From NCBI GenBank assembly GCA_003615045.1, contig ML014118.1, positions 186,001 to 250,000 of the forward strand: DNA of 64,000 nt. The letters run 5' to 3'. The notes beneath the pieces are model-generated. The model was not told the DNA's origin, did no database searches, and saw nothing but the letters and a program-made list of their open reading frames with translations. Of this stretch, positions 19,074 through 28,260 are shown in pieces. The number at the start of each line of letters is the position of its first letter. Position 1 is the stretch's first letter. Made by a program: the position numbers and the translations under genes. The stretch is from Caulochytrium protostelioides. Its lineage: Eukaryota > Chytridiomycota > Caulochytriomycetes > Caulochytriales > Caulochytriaceae.

Positions 19074-22000
19074 TTAGCGATTCGCGGCAGTGGGCGGCGC
19101 GGCCGTCGCGGCCCGCTTCGCGGCGCGCAACGCTTCTTGGAGCACCGCGACCGACGGCTGCGAGCTCGGCGTGTTGGTTGCCGCGCGCAAGTACCGGCTC
19201 GCATCGTCGAGAAAGCCCGCGGCCATGAGGCACTCGGTGATGCCGGGCAGGCTCGAGCGGTAGTCGGAGCCGTTGACGAGGCGGTCGAGCGCCTTGATGT
19301 CGCGGAGGGAGATCAGGGCGCGCACGTGGCACCAGAACTGCTGGAACTCGTCCATCTTGCAGGCCTTGGCGACCTCGGCGGCGAGCTTGGGCCGCGCCGC
19401 GCGCCAGCACGCGACCACGAGGTCGCACGCGCTGCTGCCCATCACGGGCGCCGCCGCCGGCGCCCGGTCCGGCACCGCGACCCCCGTGAGCAGCGTCGTC
19501 TCGCCGACCTCGCGCACGTACTGCTCCTGCAGCTTGAGCAGACTCCGCTCGATGCTCGACGCGCGAAGCTCGGCGTCCGCGGCGCGATGCAGCGCCGCGA
19601 GGCCGTGGCTGCCCGGCCCGGGCGTCCGCGGCACGGCCTTGAAGGCCAGCCGGGCCGCCATGACGACGCGCATCCGCGCCTCGACATAGGCCTGGCTACC
19701 CGCGAGCGCCGAGTCGCCCGCGTCGATGGCGGACGCCGTCGGCAAGTCTCGCAGCAGCAGGAGTCCCTGCTCGAGCGGCAGATCGAGTTTCTTGAAGAAA
19801 TCAAGCAGCTGGTCGCGGACGGTGCCCTGGGCATCCGTCGGCGTGACGGCGGACGGCGCCTCGAGTGTGTGGGCCGACGGCGCCGCGTCCGCCGTCGGTG
19901 ACAGCATGGCGACGTAGTGCATAGCGGCGAGGGGCACGTCCTTGAGCAGGTCCACAAGGCGCTGCCGCTCGCCGGCGCTTTTGACCTGGACGAGGCTCTG
20001 CGCCACGGCGCGCAGGACGGTCTGCACGAGATCCGTGTTGCCGCTGGCGAGCGCCGTCAGCAGCGCGAGCTGCGGCTCGTGCAGATCGAGCAAGAGCATG
20101 ACGGGGGCCGCGAGCTGGTAGCCGAGCGGCGTGGCGCGCACGAGCTCAAGCGCCAGCTGCGGGTTGGCGGACGCGTAGGCGGCGGCCGCCATCCGCGCCA
20201 TCACGTCGGCGCCGGCCGCGCCGGCCCCGGCGCGATCGCGGCTCTGCAGCTGCCGCTGGAGGTGCGCCACGAGCGCGCGGCGGCCGCCGGCGTCGTTCTC
20301 GTAGCTCCGCTTGACGGCCTGCTGAACCCAGTGCAACAGCACGAAGCCGCTCATGGCATCGAGGTGCATCCAGTCCATGATGCGCCACGCCGCAAGGTAC
20401 TGCCCGGCGTGAACGAGGCGGCGGACGACGTCAGCGGCGCCGCCGCGGGCCATGTATTGGCTGAGCGTGACGGCGTACCCGACGTGCGGCGCGCGCAGCG
20501 TATTGAGCACGCGCAGCACCTGGTTCATGCGGGCGAATCGATTGGAGCACGCGATGACGGCCGCGTCCCGCGCGCGCGCCTCCGTTGCCGTCGCCGTCGC
20601 CGGAGCGTCCGCGGCGTCCGCAAGAAAGCTCGCCTTGATAAAAAGCTTGCCGAAGGCCGCCGCTTTCAAGAGTTGCTTCTGCGCGTCGGGGTCGGTCTCG
20701 TGGCCGGCGGCCTCGATGCAGCTCATCACGGCTTGGACGAGGTCGGCCTGCGCGAGGTGGCGGATGGTGTTGGTCGCGGCGGCGGCGCCCGCGTCGGCGC
20801 TGTCCACCGCCGCGGGGCCGTGCGAGGCCGCGGGCGCCATGGACGTCGACGCGGCGTCGGCGTCGGCGAACTGCACATACGCGTCGAGCAGGAGCGCGCC
20901 TGGATGCGTCGAGCCGACGCCACAGACATCGACGACGGCGTCCGGCACGCGCGCGACAAACGCGGCGGCCGCGGCCGAGATGACGCGGAGGCCGTCGACG
21001 TCGGTGGCGCAGCGCGCGAGCCCCGGGACGGCAAACGTGAGCCCGTCGCCGTGCGGCCCGACGACGACGAGGCCGTCCGGCCAGAGGAGCGCGACGGCGT
21101 CGGCGCCGCACCACGCGAGCTGCCGCGGCACGGCGGCGGTCTGCGGGTCGAACGCCATCAGCACGGCGGCGCCGTCCGTGGCGCGCACGACCTGCAGCCG
21201 CCCGGCGCCGGACGCGCGGTCGGTCTGGTACACGGCAAGAAACTGGCCGCTCGGGCTGACGGCGAGCGCGTGCACGTCGACCGTGTCCGGCGCGTTCGGG
21301 TGGTAGACGCGGCCGCGGCGCGCGTTCAGCACGTGGAGACCGCCGCGCGCGTCGGCGACGACTGCGTGGACGTGGCCCGTGGGCGACACGGCCGGCGGCA
21401 CGACGTCCAGCGCCGTCGGCAGGCGCGGCGGCGAGGCATGGGCCGACGATGGCGAGGCATGGGCCGATGCGCCGCCGCTGCCGCCGCCGTTCGCGCCCGG
21501 CGGGAGCAAGGCCGTGTCCGCGAGCCGCTCGACGCGCCACCGGCGCTCCTGGAAGACCGCTTCCGGGTCCGTGAAGCCGTCGATCTCCTCGCGGTCGAAG
21601 GTCACGTAGTCCGGCAGCGCCGTGAGCGCGGCGTCGGCGGCGCTGAGGCCTGCGATCACGCTGCCGCCGCCGCTGTCGCCGCTGTCGAGATCGAGCTCGC
21701 TCGTGGGCGCCGCCGCGCTCGGGGCGTACGGCCCCTCGAACGACGCTGACAGCACGTGGTGGTCGGAGGTGACGACGATGACGCCGCGCGGCCAAAACGC
21801 GGCATGGACCACGCGCCGCCCCGGCGCCGGCGGCCACAGGTGGTACGCGAACATGGCGCCGCTCAGCGCATACAGACGGCACTCGCCGTCGCGCAGAACG
21901 CACAAGAGGTGGTCGGCCGCGATCCATGCAAACGCGTGCAGCGGCGCGCTCGCCATGGGAAGGCTGAAGCGGCCGAGCGGCTGGCCGTTACCGCGGTACA

Positions 22001-22130
22001 GGCCGATGATGTCGCGATCCGTGCCGGCGGCCGCGTCAGCAGCGTGGGCCTGCAGATGCACGGCGATCGGGCCGCCGGCCGGGGCGAGGGCGAGCGGGTG
22101 CCGCGCCAGCGACGTGGTGGGCCATTGCAT
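19074..22130 (-). CDS. VPS16: Vacuolar sorting protein Vps16 (HOPS/CORVET core)
   Basis: Vps16 is a core subunit of the HOPS and CORVET tethering complexes, where it binds Vps33 and drives fusion at vacuoles and endosomes. The frame from 22130 gives 1,018 residues. The N-terminal beta-propeller starts with the family run [13 protein letters not shown]. The alpha-solenoid is clear: [21 protein letters not shown] near 470-490 (human Vps16 has [21 protein letters not shown]), [14 protein letters not shown] near 535, and helical repeats through [11 protein letters not shown] and [18 protein letters not shown] at the end. Inserts rich in Ala, Gly and Ser enlarge the propeller. Family members have about 20 further N-terminal residues before this start (an FYR..ELY.M.W segment). 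The frame is open upstream and might include HGFAMQW, so a start at 22172 or a short upstream exon remains possible. Confidence 0.96.
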   Translation of the reverse strand: [1018 protein letters not shown]

Positions 22131-22912
22131 CGCGAATCCATGCTGCAGTCTAGCACAGCCAATAATATTCATACTCGAGAGTCGCGACACGACGTGCATA
22201 CCCATCATTGTGCGGGTGAGTCGATGCAGCGATGCCGACCCCAGACGGTTCCCCATGAATCCATGCGGACATAGACGCCGTCTCGGGGAGTCCCATCCCC
22301 GACGGCGTCTCAGCATCAAGGTTACCTATAGAACCGGTTCTGCAGCAGCCGCCAATCGTCCCGGGCTGGATACGGCGTGGCCATGGTGAGCAGAAGCCGT
22401 GGCGGCGCGGCAGCAGAATCACGGCGGTGGCGGCAGCAGAACGGATCAGCGGGAGGAACGACGTCCCATAGTGGCACGTGGATTAGGCTATGAAGGTGGC
22501 AGAAGGGCGATTCGGGCGATGCACAGCATGGGGCTGATTCACGGCGGCGATCGAGCACGTATACGCCCGCCGCCGCGGCAGATCGGCTCCGTCCAGCCGC
22601 GGCGAGGGCCGGCCACCCGGCGTTCCGCGAGAAAGAAAAGGGGTGCGAGTGCGATCCGCGGTGGTCGGGCCAGCGATGTGGCGCAGGAGAGGTCGAGGGC
22701 TCTCATTACCCCGCGCCACATCTCGCAGAGGGTCGCCATACCCACGGCGCGATGATCGCGGTTCCATCCCAGAATCGATGGCCCTCGGCCAATCAAAAGC
22801 CCGCTGTTCCCAAGAATGGATGGATTCATCACTTCATACCGATCTACCGGTCGACCGAAGCCGCTGCCGAGCGAGCGCCGCGACCCGGGACCCCTATCGA
22901 GTCCAGGTGGGC
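22131..22912. other. Intergenic region between CSN1 and VPS16
   Basis: This 782-bp interval lies downstream of CSN1 and upstream of VPS16, both on the minus strand, so it should hold the VPS16 promoter. A strong inverted repeat sits at 22273-22310. No other gene is recognised. Confidence 0.5.
22273..22310. other. Strong inverted repeat upstream of VPS16
   Basis: The arm AGACGCCGTC..GGGGA (22273-22289, with a two-base bulge) pairs with TCCCCGACGGCGTCT (22296-22310) around a six-base loop, giving a 15-bp GC-rich stem. It lies 143 bp before the VPS16 start. It may be a folded 5' UTR element or a palindromic protein site. Confidence 0.8.
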
Positions 22913-24901
22913 TTACCACACATCGTGGTCGCGCGAGGACTGGACGGCAAGTCCCGACTGCCCCAGACTCATGCGCAGGAGCATCGTATGCACGGTCTGG
23001 ACGTAGTCGTCGGCCTGGTCGAGCGTCTTCTGGAGCACGCGCGAGCGCTGGTCGGCCGGTTTCGCATACAGCACGCCCGCGTAGCTGTCGACGACCATCG
23101 GGATAAGCCCCTGTGCGATCAAGGCGCAGACGTCGCGCTCGAGATCATCGACGGGCAGCCCGAGCTTCGCCGCCATCGCATCGAGACGGAGCGAGACGAA
23201 CGGCCGCGTATACTGGACCAGCGCGCGCTGGCGCACCGCGGCGACGAGCGTCGGCACCGCGCGGTGCAGCCGCATGTCCAGCAGGCAGTCGGGCTCGGCG
23301 CTCGCCAGCGCCGCAAACAGCACATCATAGGCCCCGTCCAGCAGCGCTTGCACGGCGTCGCGCGCGCGCCCGTCGAGGTCCAGGTACGGCGCGAACTCGA
23401 TGAGCAGCGCCTTGAGTTCGGCGCGGGACAGCGTCGCTAAGCCGCACAGCACCGTCTGCCACAGGATCTCGTGCGGCAGCAGCACAGCGGCGGCGTGGTG
23501 GACACCCGGAAACGGGAGCTTGAGCAGCCCGCGGGCGACGTCGGCGTACCGCTGGTCGTGCAGGTCCATCACGGCGCGGCACGCGCGCACATACACCCCG
23601 ACGTCGAGCGCGGTGGGCTTGCCGGGGTCCAACAGCATCCCGTCAAGCGGCGCGATGACGGCCACGGTGGCCATGCTCGGCGGCGGCGCCGCCGCCGCCA
23701 CCGCCACCGCTGGGGAGGCTGCGAACCCTGCCGCCGCCGCCGCCGCCGTCGTCGTCGCGGGTGCTGCGGTCGCCGTCGTGGGCGAGGGCGCCGTGGAAGC
23801 GGCGGCCGAGCCCGAGCCTGGGGCGGCTGGGGCGGCCGGCTGGGCCGTGACAGCCGTGGTCATGGTGCCGCTGGCCGGCAGCAGCGCCTGGAGGGTGGCG
23901 AGGGTCGTGTTCATGAGATGCAGGTTGCGCGTCTCCAGCGCGAGCGCCATCTCGCGCAGGCCGCGCTCGAGCACGTGCTGGTTCGTGGACCCGTAGTCGC
24001 GGCTGCGCGCGTAGCACTTGGCGGCCGTCTGCAGCTCGCCGCACTGCCATGCGTGGTCGCCGAGCGCGAGCTGCGCCAGACGGATCTGCTCCTTGAGCAG
24101 GTTGGAGCGCGACTGGCGCAGCGCCGTCTCGAGCCGCTCGCTCGTGTGGCGGACGGCGTCGGCCGTCGCGGCGACCCACGCGGCGTCCGCAGGCACTTCC
24201 AGCATCCCAGCGGCCGCGAGCGCCGCGTTCAGCCGCGCGTGCGTGTCCAGGTACAGCGCCACGTGGCGCGTGGCGTGGACGACAGTCTGCAGCGCGTCGC
24301 GGTACGCGTCGACGCGCAGCGGCGGGCAGTGCTGCCCGATAAACAGCAAGCGCTGCACGCGCGGCATGCCCGTGCTGCCGCCGACATACGTCGCGACATC
24401 GAAGCTCGGATGCTGCACCACGGCCGCGGCGGTCGTCGAGGACGCTGACCACGGCGGCGCCGCCGTCGCCATCGACGCCGTCGCCAGCGCCGGTCCGGTC
24501 GCGAGCGCGCCGCCGCCGCCACCGCCGCGCCGCAGCCCGTGCGACGACCGAGAGGCGCGGGACGCCGCGCTGTCGGGACGCACGCCGTGAGCGCCCTCCA
24601 GTCCGCGGCTGCGGCGGCCGCCGCCGCGACGGTAGGGCCGGTCGTGGAAGGTCCCGCCGCCGCCGCCCGGGGGATCGTCGTCGACGTCGGCGTCGTGCTC
24701 GTGGGCGTCCGCCTCGGCGTGGTAGGCGTCGCTGCTATCGAGGCTGCCGAGATCGTGGTCGTCGTCGTGGCCGTCGTCGACGTCGTCGTCGTTGACGGCG
24801 CCGGGATGGCGCGGGCGGCCGAGGCCGAAGCCTGCGGTATGGTCGGCCATCCGGCGAGCGCTGGCGTCGTCGAGGCCGCCGTGGCGCGAGGGGTAAGCCA
24901 T
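22913..24901 (-). CDS. CSN1: COP9 signalosome subunit 1
   Basis: Csn1 is a PCI-domain scaffold of the COP9 signalosome, which removes NEDD8 from cullin-RING ubiquitin ligases. The product has 662 residues. The first 150 are a low-complexity Asp/His/Gly-rich leader. The TPR-like region begins with FDVATYVGGSTGMPRVQRLL (about 168-187), then FIGQHCPPLRVDAYRDAL, and AKCYARSRDYGSTNQHVLE (about 293-311). The PCI/winged-helix part spans about 480-620, with LLDMRLHRAVPTLVAAVRQR, ALVQYTRPFVSLRLDAMAAK and LIAQGLIPMVVDSYAGVLYA. An Ala/Pro-rich insertion sits at about 340-420. The ATG at 24901 opens the frame. It shares a 765-bp divergent region with DOA1, another ubiquitin-pathway gene. Confidence 0.95.
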   Translation of the reverse strand: MAYPSRHGGLDDASARRMADHTAGFGLGRPRHPGAVNDDDVDDGHDDDHDLGSLDSSDAYHAEADAHEHDADVDDDPPGGGGGTFHDRPYRRGGGRRSRGLEGAHGVRPDSAASRASRSSHGLRRGGGGGGALATGPALATASMATAAPPWSASSTTAAAVVQHPSFDVATYVGGSTGMPRVQRLLFIGQHCPPLRVDAYRDALQTVVHATRHVALYLDTHARLNAALAAAGMLEVPADAAWVAATADAVRHTSERLETALRQSRSNLLKEQIRLAQLALGDHAWQCGELQTAAKCYARSRDYGSTNQHVLERGLREMALALETRNLHLMNTTLATLQALLPASGTMTTAVTAQPAAPAAPGSGSAAASTAPSPTTATAAPATTTAAAAAAGFAASPAVAVAAAAPPPSMATVAVIAPLDGMLLDPGKPTALDVGVYVRACRAVMDLHDQRYADVARGLLKLPFPGVHHAAAVLLPHEILWQTVLCGLATLSRAELKALLIEFAPYLDLDGRARDAVQALLDGAYDVLFAALASAEPDCLLDMRLHRAVPTLVAAVRQRALVQYTRPFVSLRLDAMAAKLGLPVDDLERDVCALIAQGLIPMVVDSYAGVLYAKPADQRSRVLQKTLDQADDYVQTVHTMLLRMSLGQSGLAVQSSRDHDVW

Positions 24902-25666
24902 CGTCGCGAGAAGGTGGAGGATCAGTCAACTACGAGGGCTGTGGCACGCACCCGCACTCATGCGGCGGAGCGTGGGAGCAACGCGGCCTACGCCGCTGTG
25001 TCGGCTGTCTGCGATGGATCCTGAAGCGATGTCGTCTGAAGCAGTTCATTCAACCCGCACGGTGTCCCGTATGAAATGGTATGAAATGGTATGAAATAAC
25101 AGGGTCCTGCGGAGGCCGGACGGCGGCCGACGACACCCGGGCTGAAGCGCGATCGCAGCGCGACGATCGCCTGCTCCGGCGCCGCGCCCGCCACCGGCCG
25201 CGGCGGCGCGACCCCCCAACCCCCCATGGCCGTTGGGCTATGAGGTCCAGCACCGGCCACGCGTCGCCCACGGGCCGAGAGCCCGCGTTTCATGCCGGCC
25301 ACGTCTCCATCAGGAAGCAGCGTCCGCGTATGAAACCGCAGCGTCGACGATGGCCAAGGGCTGCTGCGCTGCTGCTGCACGCACCGCGCGTCGGGATGGC
25401 GAGTCGGGATGGCGTGACGATCGCCGGTATGGCGGTCACTCGATAGGGTCGTCCGTCCTCGACGCACCCGCGACGCCATCGCGATCATCCACAGCGAACG
25501 CCGGTCAACCCCGACCCGCGACGATCCGACTCCTCGTGCGTCCTGCCACAGCCGGTCCGGTGTCCGTTTCAGGAACTCGGCGATCGTGTCGTCTGTCGCT
25601 CTGCGATCGTGTCGCTGACCACGCCTCCCGTCCTCGTTCGTGCGCAACGCTTTTTTTTTTGTGGTG
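24902..25666. promoter_or_regulatory. Divergent promoter region, CSN1 / DOA1
   Basis: A 765-bp region between two start codons. It contains three tandem copies of a TATGAAATGG unit (25070-25097) and a run of ten thymines (25651-25660) just before the DOA1 ATG. Confidence 0.55.
25070..25097. repeat. Three tandem 10-bp elements in the CSN1/DOA1 promoter
   Basis: Two perfect TATGAAATGG units and a third reading TATGAAAT are arranged head to tail, an AT-rich island in otherwise GC-rich DNA, 169 bp from the CSN1 start. The 10-bp spacing is one helical turn, as for clustered factor sites. Confidence 0.8.
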
Positions 25667-28126
25667 ATGGCCGACCCCGCGCCCTCGACAGCGCCCGCGG
25701 CGGCCGCCGCCGCCGCCGGCACTGCGGACGCCAGCGACGCCGTCTACCGGCTGAGCACGACGCTTGACGGCCACACGCAGGATGTGCGCGCCGTGGCGGC
25801 GCTCGGCGCCGATCTGCTCGCCACGGGCTCGCGCGACGGCACGTGCCGCGTCTGGTCGCGGCGCTCCGCGCACGAGTTCGACACGCATGCGACGCACCCC
25901 ACGGCCACGCATCGGTACGTCAGCGCCGTGTGCTTCCTGCCGCCGTCGGCGGCGCATCCGCAGGGCCTCGTCGCCGTCGGCGGCACCGACCCCGTCATTG
26001 CGGTGTACGACGGCTTCGCCGACAGCGACGCCGAGCCGCGCTTCCTGCTCGTCGGCCACCAGAGCAACGTCTGCGCCCTCGCCGCGGCGCCCGACGGCGC
26101 CCTCGTGTCCGGGTCCTGGGACAAGAGCGCCCGCGTCTGGCGCGACGGCGTAGCCGTTGCCACCCTCGAGGGCCACGAGCAGGCCGTCTGGGCCGTGCTC
26201 GCGCTCGCCCCGACTGAGATCCTCACGGCCTCCGCCGACAAAACCATCCGGCTTTGGCGCGACGGCCGCGCCGTCCATACCTACCGCGGCCATACCGACG
26301 CCGTCCGCGGGCTCGCGCCCCTCCTCCCGGCGGCCGCCGCCCCGGGCGACCCTGCCGCCACCCACGCCGCGTCCGCTCGCCGCGGCGGCTTTGTGTCGTG
26401 CTCGAACGACGGGTCGGTTCGCGTGTGGTCGCTGACCGGCGACTGCCTGCAGGAGCTCTACGGCCACACTTCCTTCATCTACGCCGTGTGCGCGATGCCG
26501 AACGGCGACCTCGTGTCGGCCGGCGAGGACCGGTCGGCGCGCGTGTGGCGCAACGGGCAGCTGCTGCAGACGCTCATGCACCCGTGCGTGTCGGTCTGGT
26601 GCGTCGCGGCCACGGCGCACGGCGACCTCGTCACGGGCGGCAGCGACGGCCGCGTCCGCGTCTTCTCGGCAGCGCCCGAGCGCGCCGCGCCCGCCGCCGT
26701 CCAGGCCGCGTATACCGAGGCGCTCGCCAGCACGGCGCTGCCGGCGCACCAGCTCGGCGACCTCAAAGACGACTCGATCGAGAGCGCCGAGCGCCTCGCG
26801 TCGCCGGGCACCCGCGACGGCCAGGTCTGCATGGTGCGCCGCGGCGGGCCCGGCGACGCCGTCGAGGCGCACCAGTGGTCGGCGGCGCAGGCGCAGTGGG
26901 TCAAGCTGGGCGACGTCGTCAACGCCGTCGCCTCCGACCGCCGCAAGCTCCACGACGGCCAGGAGTGGGACTACGTCTTCGACGTGGACATCGAGGACGG
27001 CTCGCCGCCCCTCAAGCTGCCCTACAACGCCGCCGAGAACCCGTGGGTCGCCGCGCAGCGCTTCATCGAACGCCACGAGCTGCCCGCGTCGTACCTCGAC
27101 CAGGTCGCCGACTTTATCACCAAGAACGCCCAGGGCATCGGGCTCGGCTCGGCGACGGCGCCCGTCCGCGACGCCGCCAGTGCCCACAACCCGGACCCCT
27201 TCACGGGCGCCGGCGCCTACCGCCCGGGCCCGCCGCCGCCGCCGTCCATGGCGCCGCCCAGCACGGCCGCCCAGCTCGCCGCCGCCGCAGGCATCCCGCA
27301 GCGCGAGTTCTCCTTCTTCCGCGCGTTCAACGCTGCGCCCGTGCTCGCCAAGATCAAGAGCCTCGCCGCCAGCGACGCGGCGTACGCGCTGTCGCCGCAG
27401 CAGCTCGACGCCCTCGCCGCGTGGACGGGCCTGCTGACGCGCGCGCTGACGGCGTCGCCGTCGGCGGCGTCGGCGTCGGTCGCAGCGCTCGTGGCCGACC
27501 CGGCGTGGGCCGCCGGCCGGGCCGCCGCGTGGGAGATCGCCACGCGCTGGGAGGCTATGGCCTTCCCCGGGTGGGACCTGCTGCGTGTCGCGGCGCTGTT
27601 CGACGGCACGCTGGCTTGCGACCGCGTGCTCGACGCGCTTGAGCGCCTGCCGACGGCGCCCGTGGCGCAGCAGATGCTCGTGCTGCGGCTGCTGTCGAAC
27701 CTGCTCGCGACGCCGGCTGGCGTCGACGCGACCCGCGCCCGGCTCGCGCGCCTCCTGACCGCCTGGGACCCGTATACGCAGCACGCCGTCGCCGCCGGCG
27801 CCGTCGCCAACGCCAACCTCATGATCGCGTGGTCCACGGGGATCCTCAACCTCGCCGTGCTCATCCACCAGCTCCCGGAGGCCGACGAGCGCAGCGCCCG
27901 TGTCGCGCAGCTCGCCGCCGTCATTGGCCGCACCGCCACCGCGCCGCTCGACCCGGAGACGCGGCTGCGCACGTGGGTCGCCATCGCGACGCTCGCCGAC
28001 GTCCACGCGCCCGCCGTCGTCCAGGCCCTCCCGTCGTGGCGCTCGCTCCTGCTCACACCCTTCTCGCCCGACACGCCGCACCGCGACCGGCTCTTGGCCG
28101 TCCAAGCCTGGCTGAAGCGCGTCTGA
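25667..28126 (+). CDS. DOA1: Ubiquitin-binding Cdc48 cofactor Doa1 / PLAA
   Basis: Doa1 (Ufd3, PLAA in animals) binds ubiquitin and the C terminus of Cdc48/p97 and acts in ubiquitin homeostasis and protein sorting. The product has 819 residues. A seven-bladed WD40 propeller covers about 25-340 (for example LLATGSRDGTCRVW, LVSGSWDKSARVW, ILTASADKTIRLW, FVSCSNDGSVRVW, LVSAGEDRSARVW, LVTGGSDGRVRVF). The PFU ubiquitin-binding domain follows at about 405-485, with KLHDGQEWDYVFDVDIEDG and NPWVAAQRFIERHELP. The C-terminal PUL armadillo domain runs from about 546 to the end. An Ala-rich leader of about 20 residues precedes the propeller. The ATG at 25667 is the first in frame and sits six bases after a T10 run. 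The domain order and length match the family. Confidence 0.97.
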   Translation: MADPAPSTAPAAAAAAAGTADASDAVYRLSTTLDGHTQDVRAVAALGADLLATGSRDGTCRVWSRRSAHEFDTHATHPTATHRYVSAVCFLPPSAAHPQGLVAVGGTDPVIAVYDGFADSDAEPRFLLVGHQSNVCALAAAPDGALVSGSWDKSARVWRDGVAVATLEGHEQAVWAVLALAPTEILTASADKTIRLWRDGRAVHTYRGHTDAVRGLAPLLPAAAAPGDPAATHAASARRGGFVSCSNDGSVRVWSLTGDCLQELYGHTSFIYAVCAMPNGDLVSAGEDRSARVWRNGQLLQTLMHPCVSVWCVAATAHGDLVTGGSDGRVRVFSAAPERAAPAAVQAAYTEALASTALPAHQLGDLKDDSIESAERLASPGTRDGQVCMVRRGGPGDAVEAHQWSAAQAQWVKLGDVVNAVASDRRKLHDGQEWDYVFDVDIEDGSPPLKLPYNAAENPWVAAQRFIERHELPASYLDQVADFITKNAQGIGLGSATAPVRDAASAHNPDPFTGAGAYRPGPPPPPSMAPPSTAAQLAAAAGIPQREFSFFRAFNAAPVLAKIKSLAASDAAYALSPQQLDALAAWTGLLTRALTASPSAASASVAALVADPAWAAGRAAAWEIATRWEAMAFPGWDLLRVAALFDGTLACDRVLDALERLPTAPVAQQMLVLRLLSNLLATPAGVDATRARLARLLTAWDPYTQHAVAAGAVANANLMIAWSTGILNLAVLIHQLPEADERSARVAQLAAVIGRTATAPLDPETRLRTWVAIATLADVHAPAVVQALPSWRSLLLTPFSPDTPHRDRLLAVQAWLKRV

Positions 28127-28260
28127 CCGCCGCGAGTCTGACCTTGTCTGAGTCTGTCCGATCGGATGCCCATGGTCACGGATGTTCTGCAGGTATATTA
28201 ATAGAAAAAATGCATGCTGGTCACGGAAACCGCTGTCGTGTTCTCGGAGGGGGTCCCGGG
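28127..28260. other. Convergent 3' region, DOA1 / bromodomain-WD40 gene
   Basis: The 134 bp between stop codons include an AT-rich segment at 28190-28212 (TATATTAATAGAAAAAATG), the likely polyadenylation region for DOA1. No gene. Confidence 0.5.

Noticed and set aside
19917-21749. 610-codon plus-strand frame, and similar long antisense frames elsewhere
   Set aside because: It lies antisense to VPS16, is Arg/Gly/Ala-biased without any domain, and is expected from the scarcity of stop codons at high GC.
25505-28105. 866-codon minus-strand frame antisense to DOA1
   Set aside because: The plus strand encodes a complete WD40-PFU-PUL protein; the antisense translation is Arg/Gly/Val low complexity.
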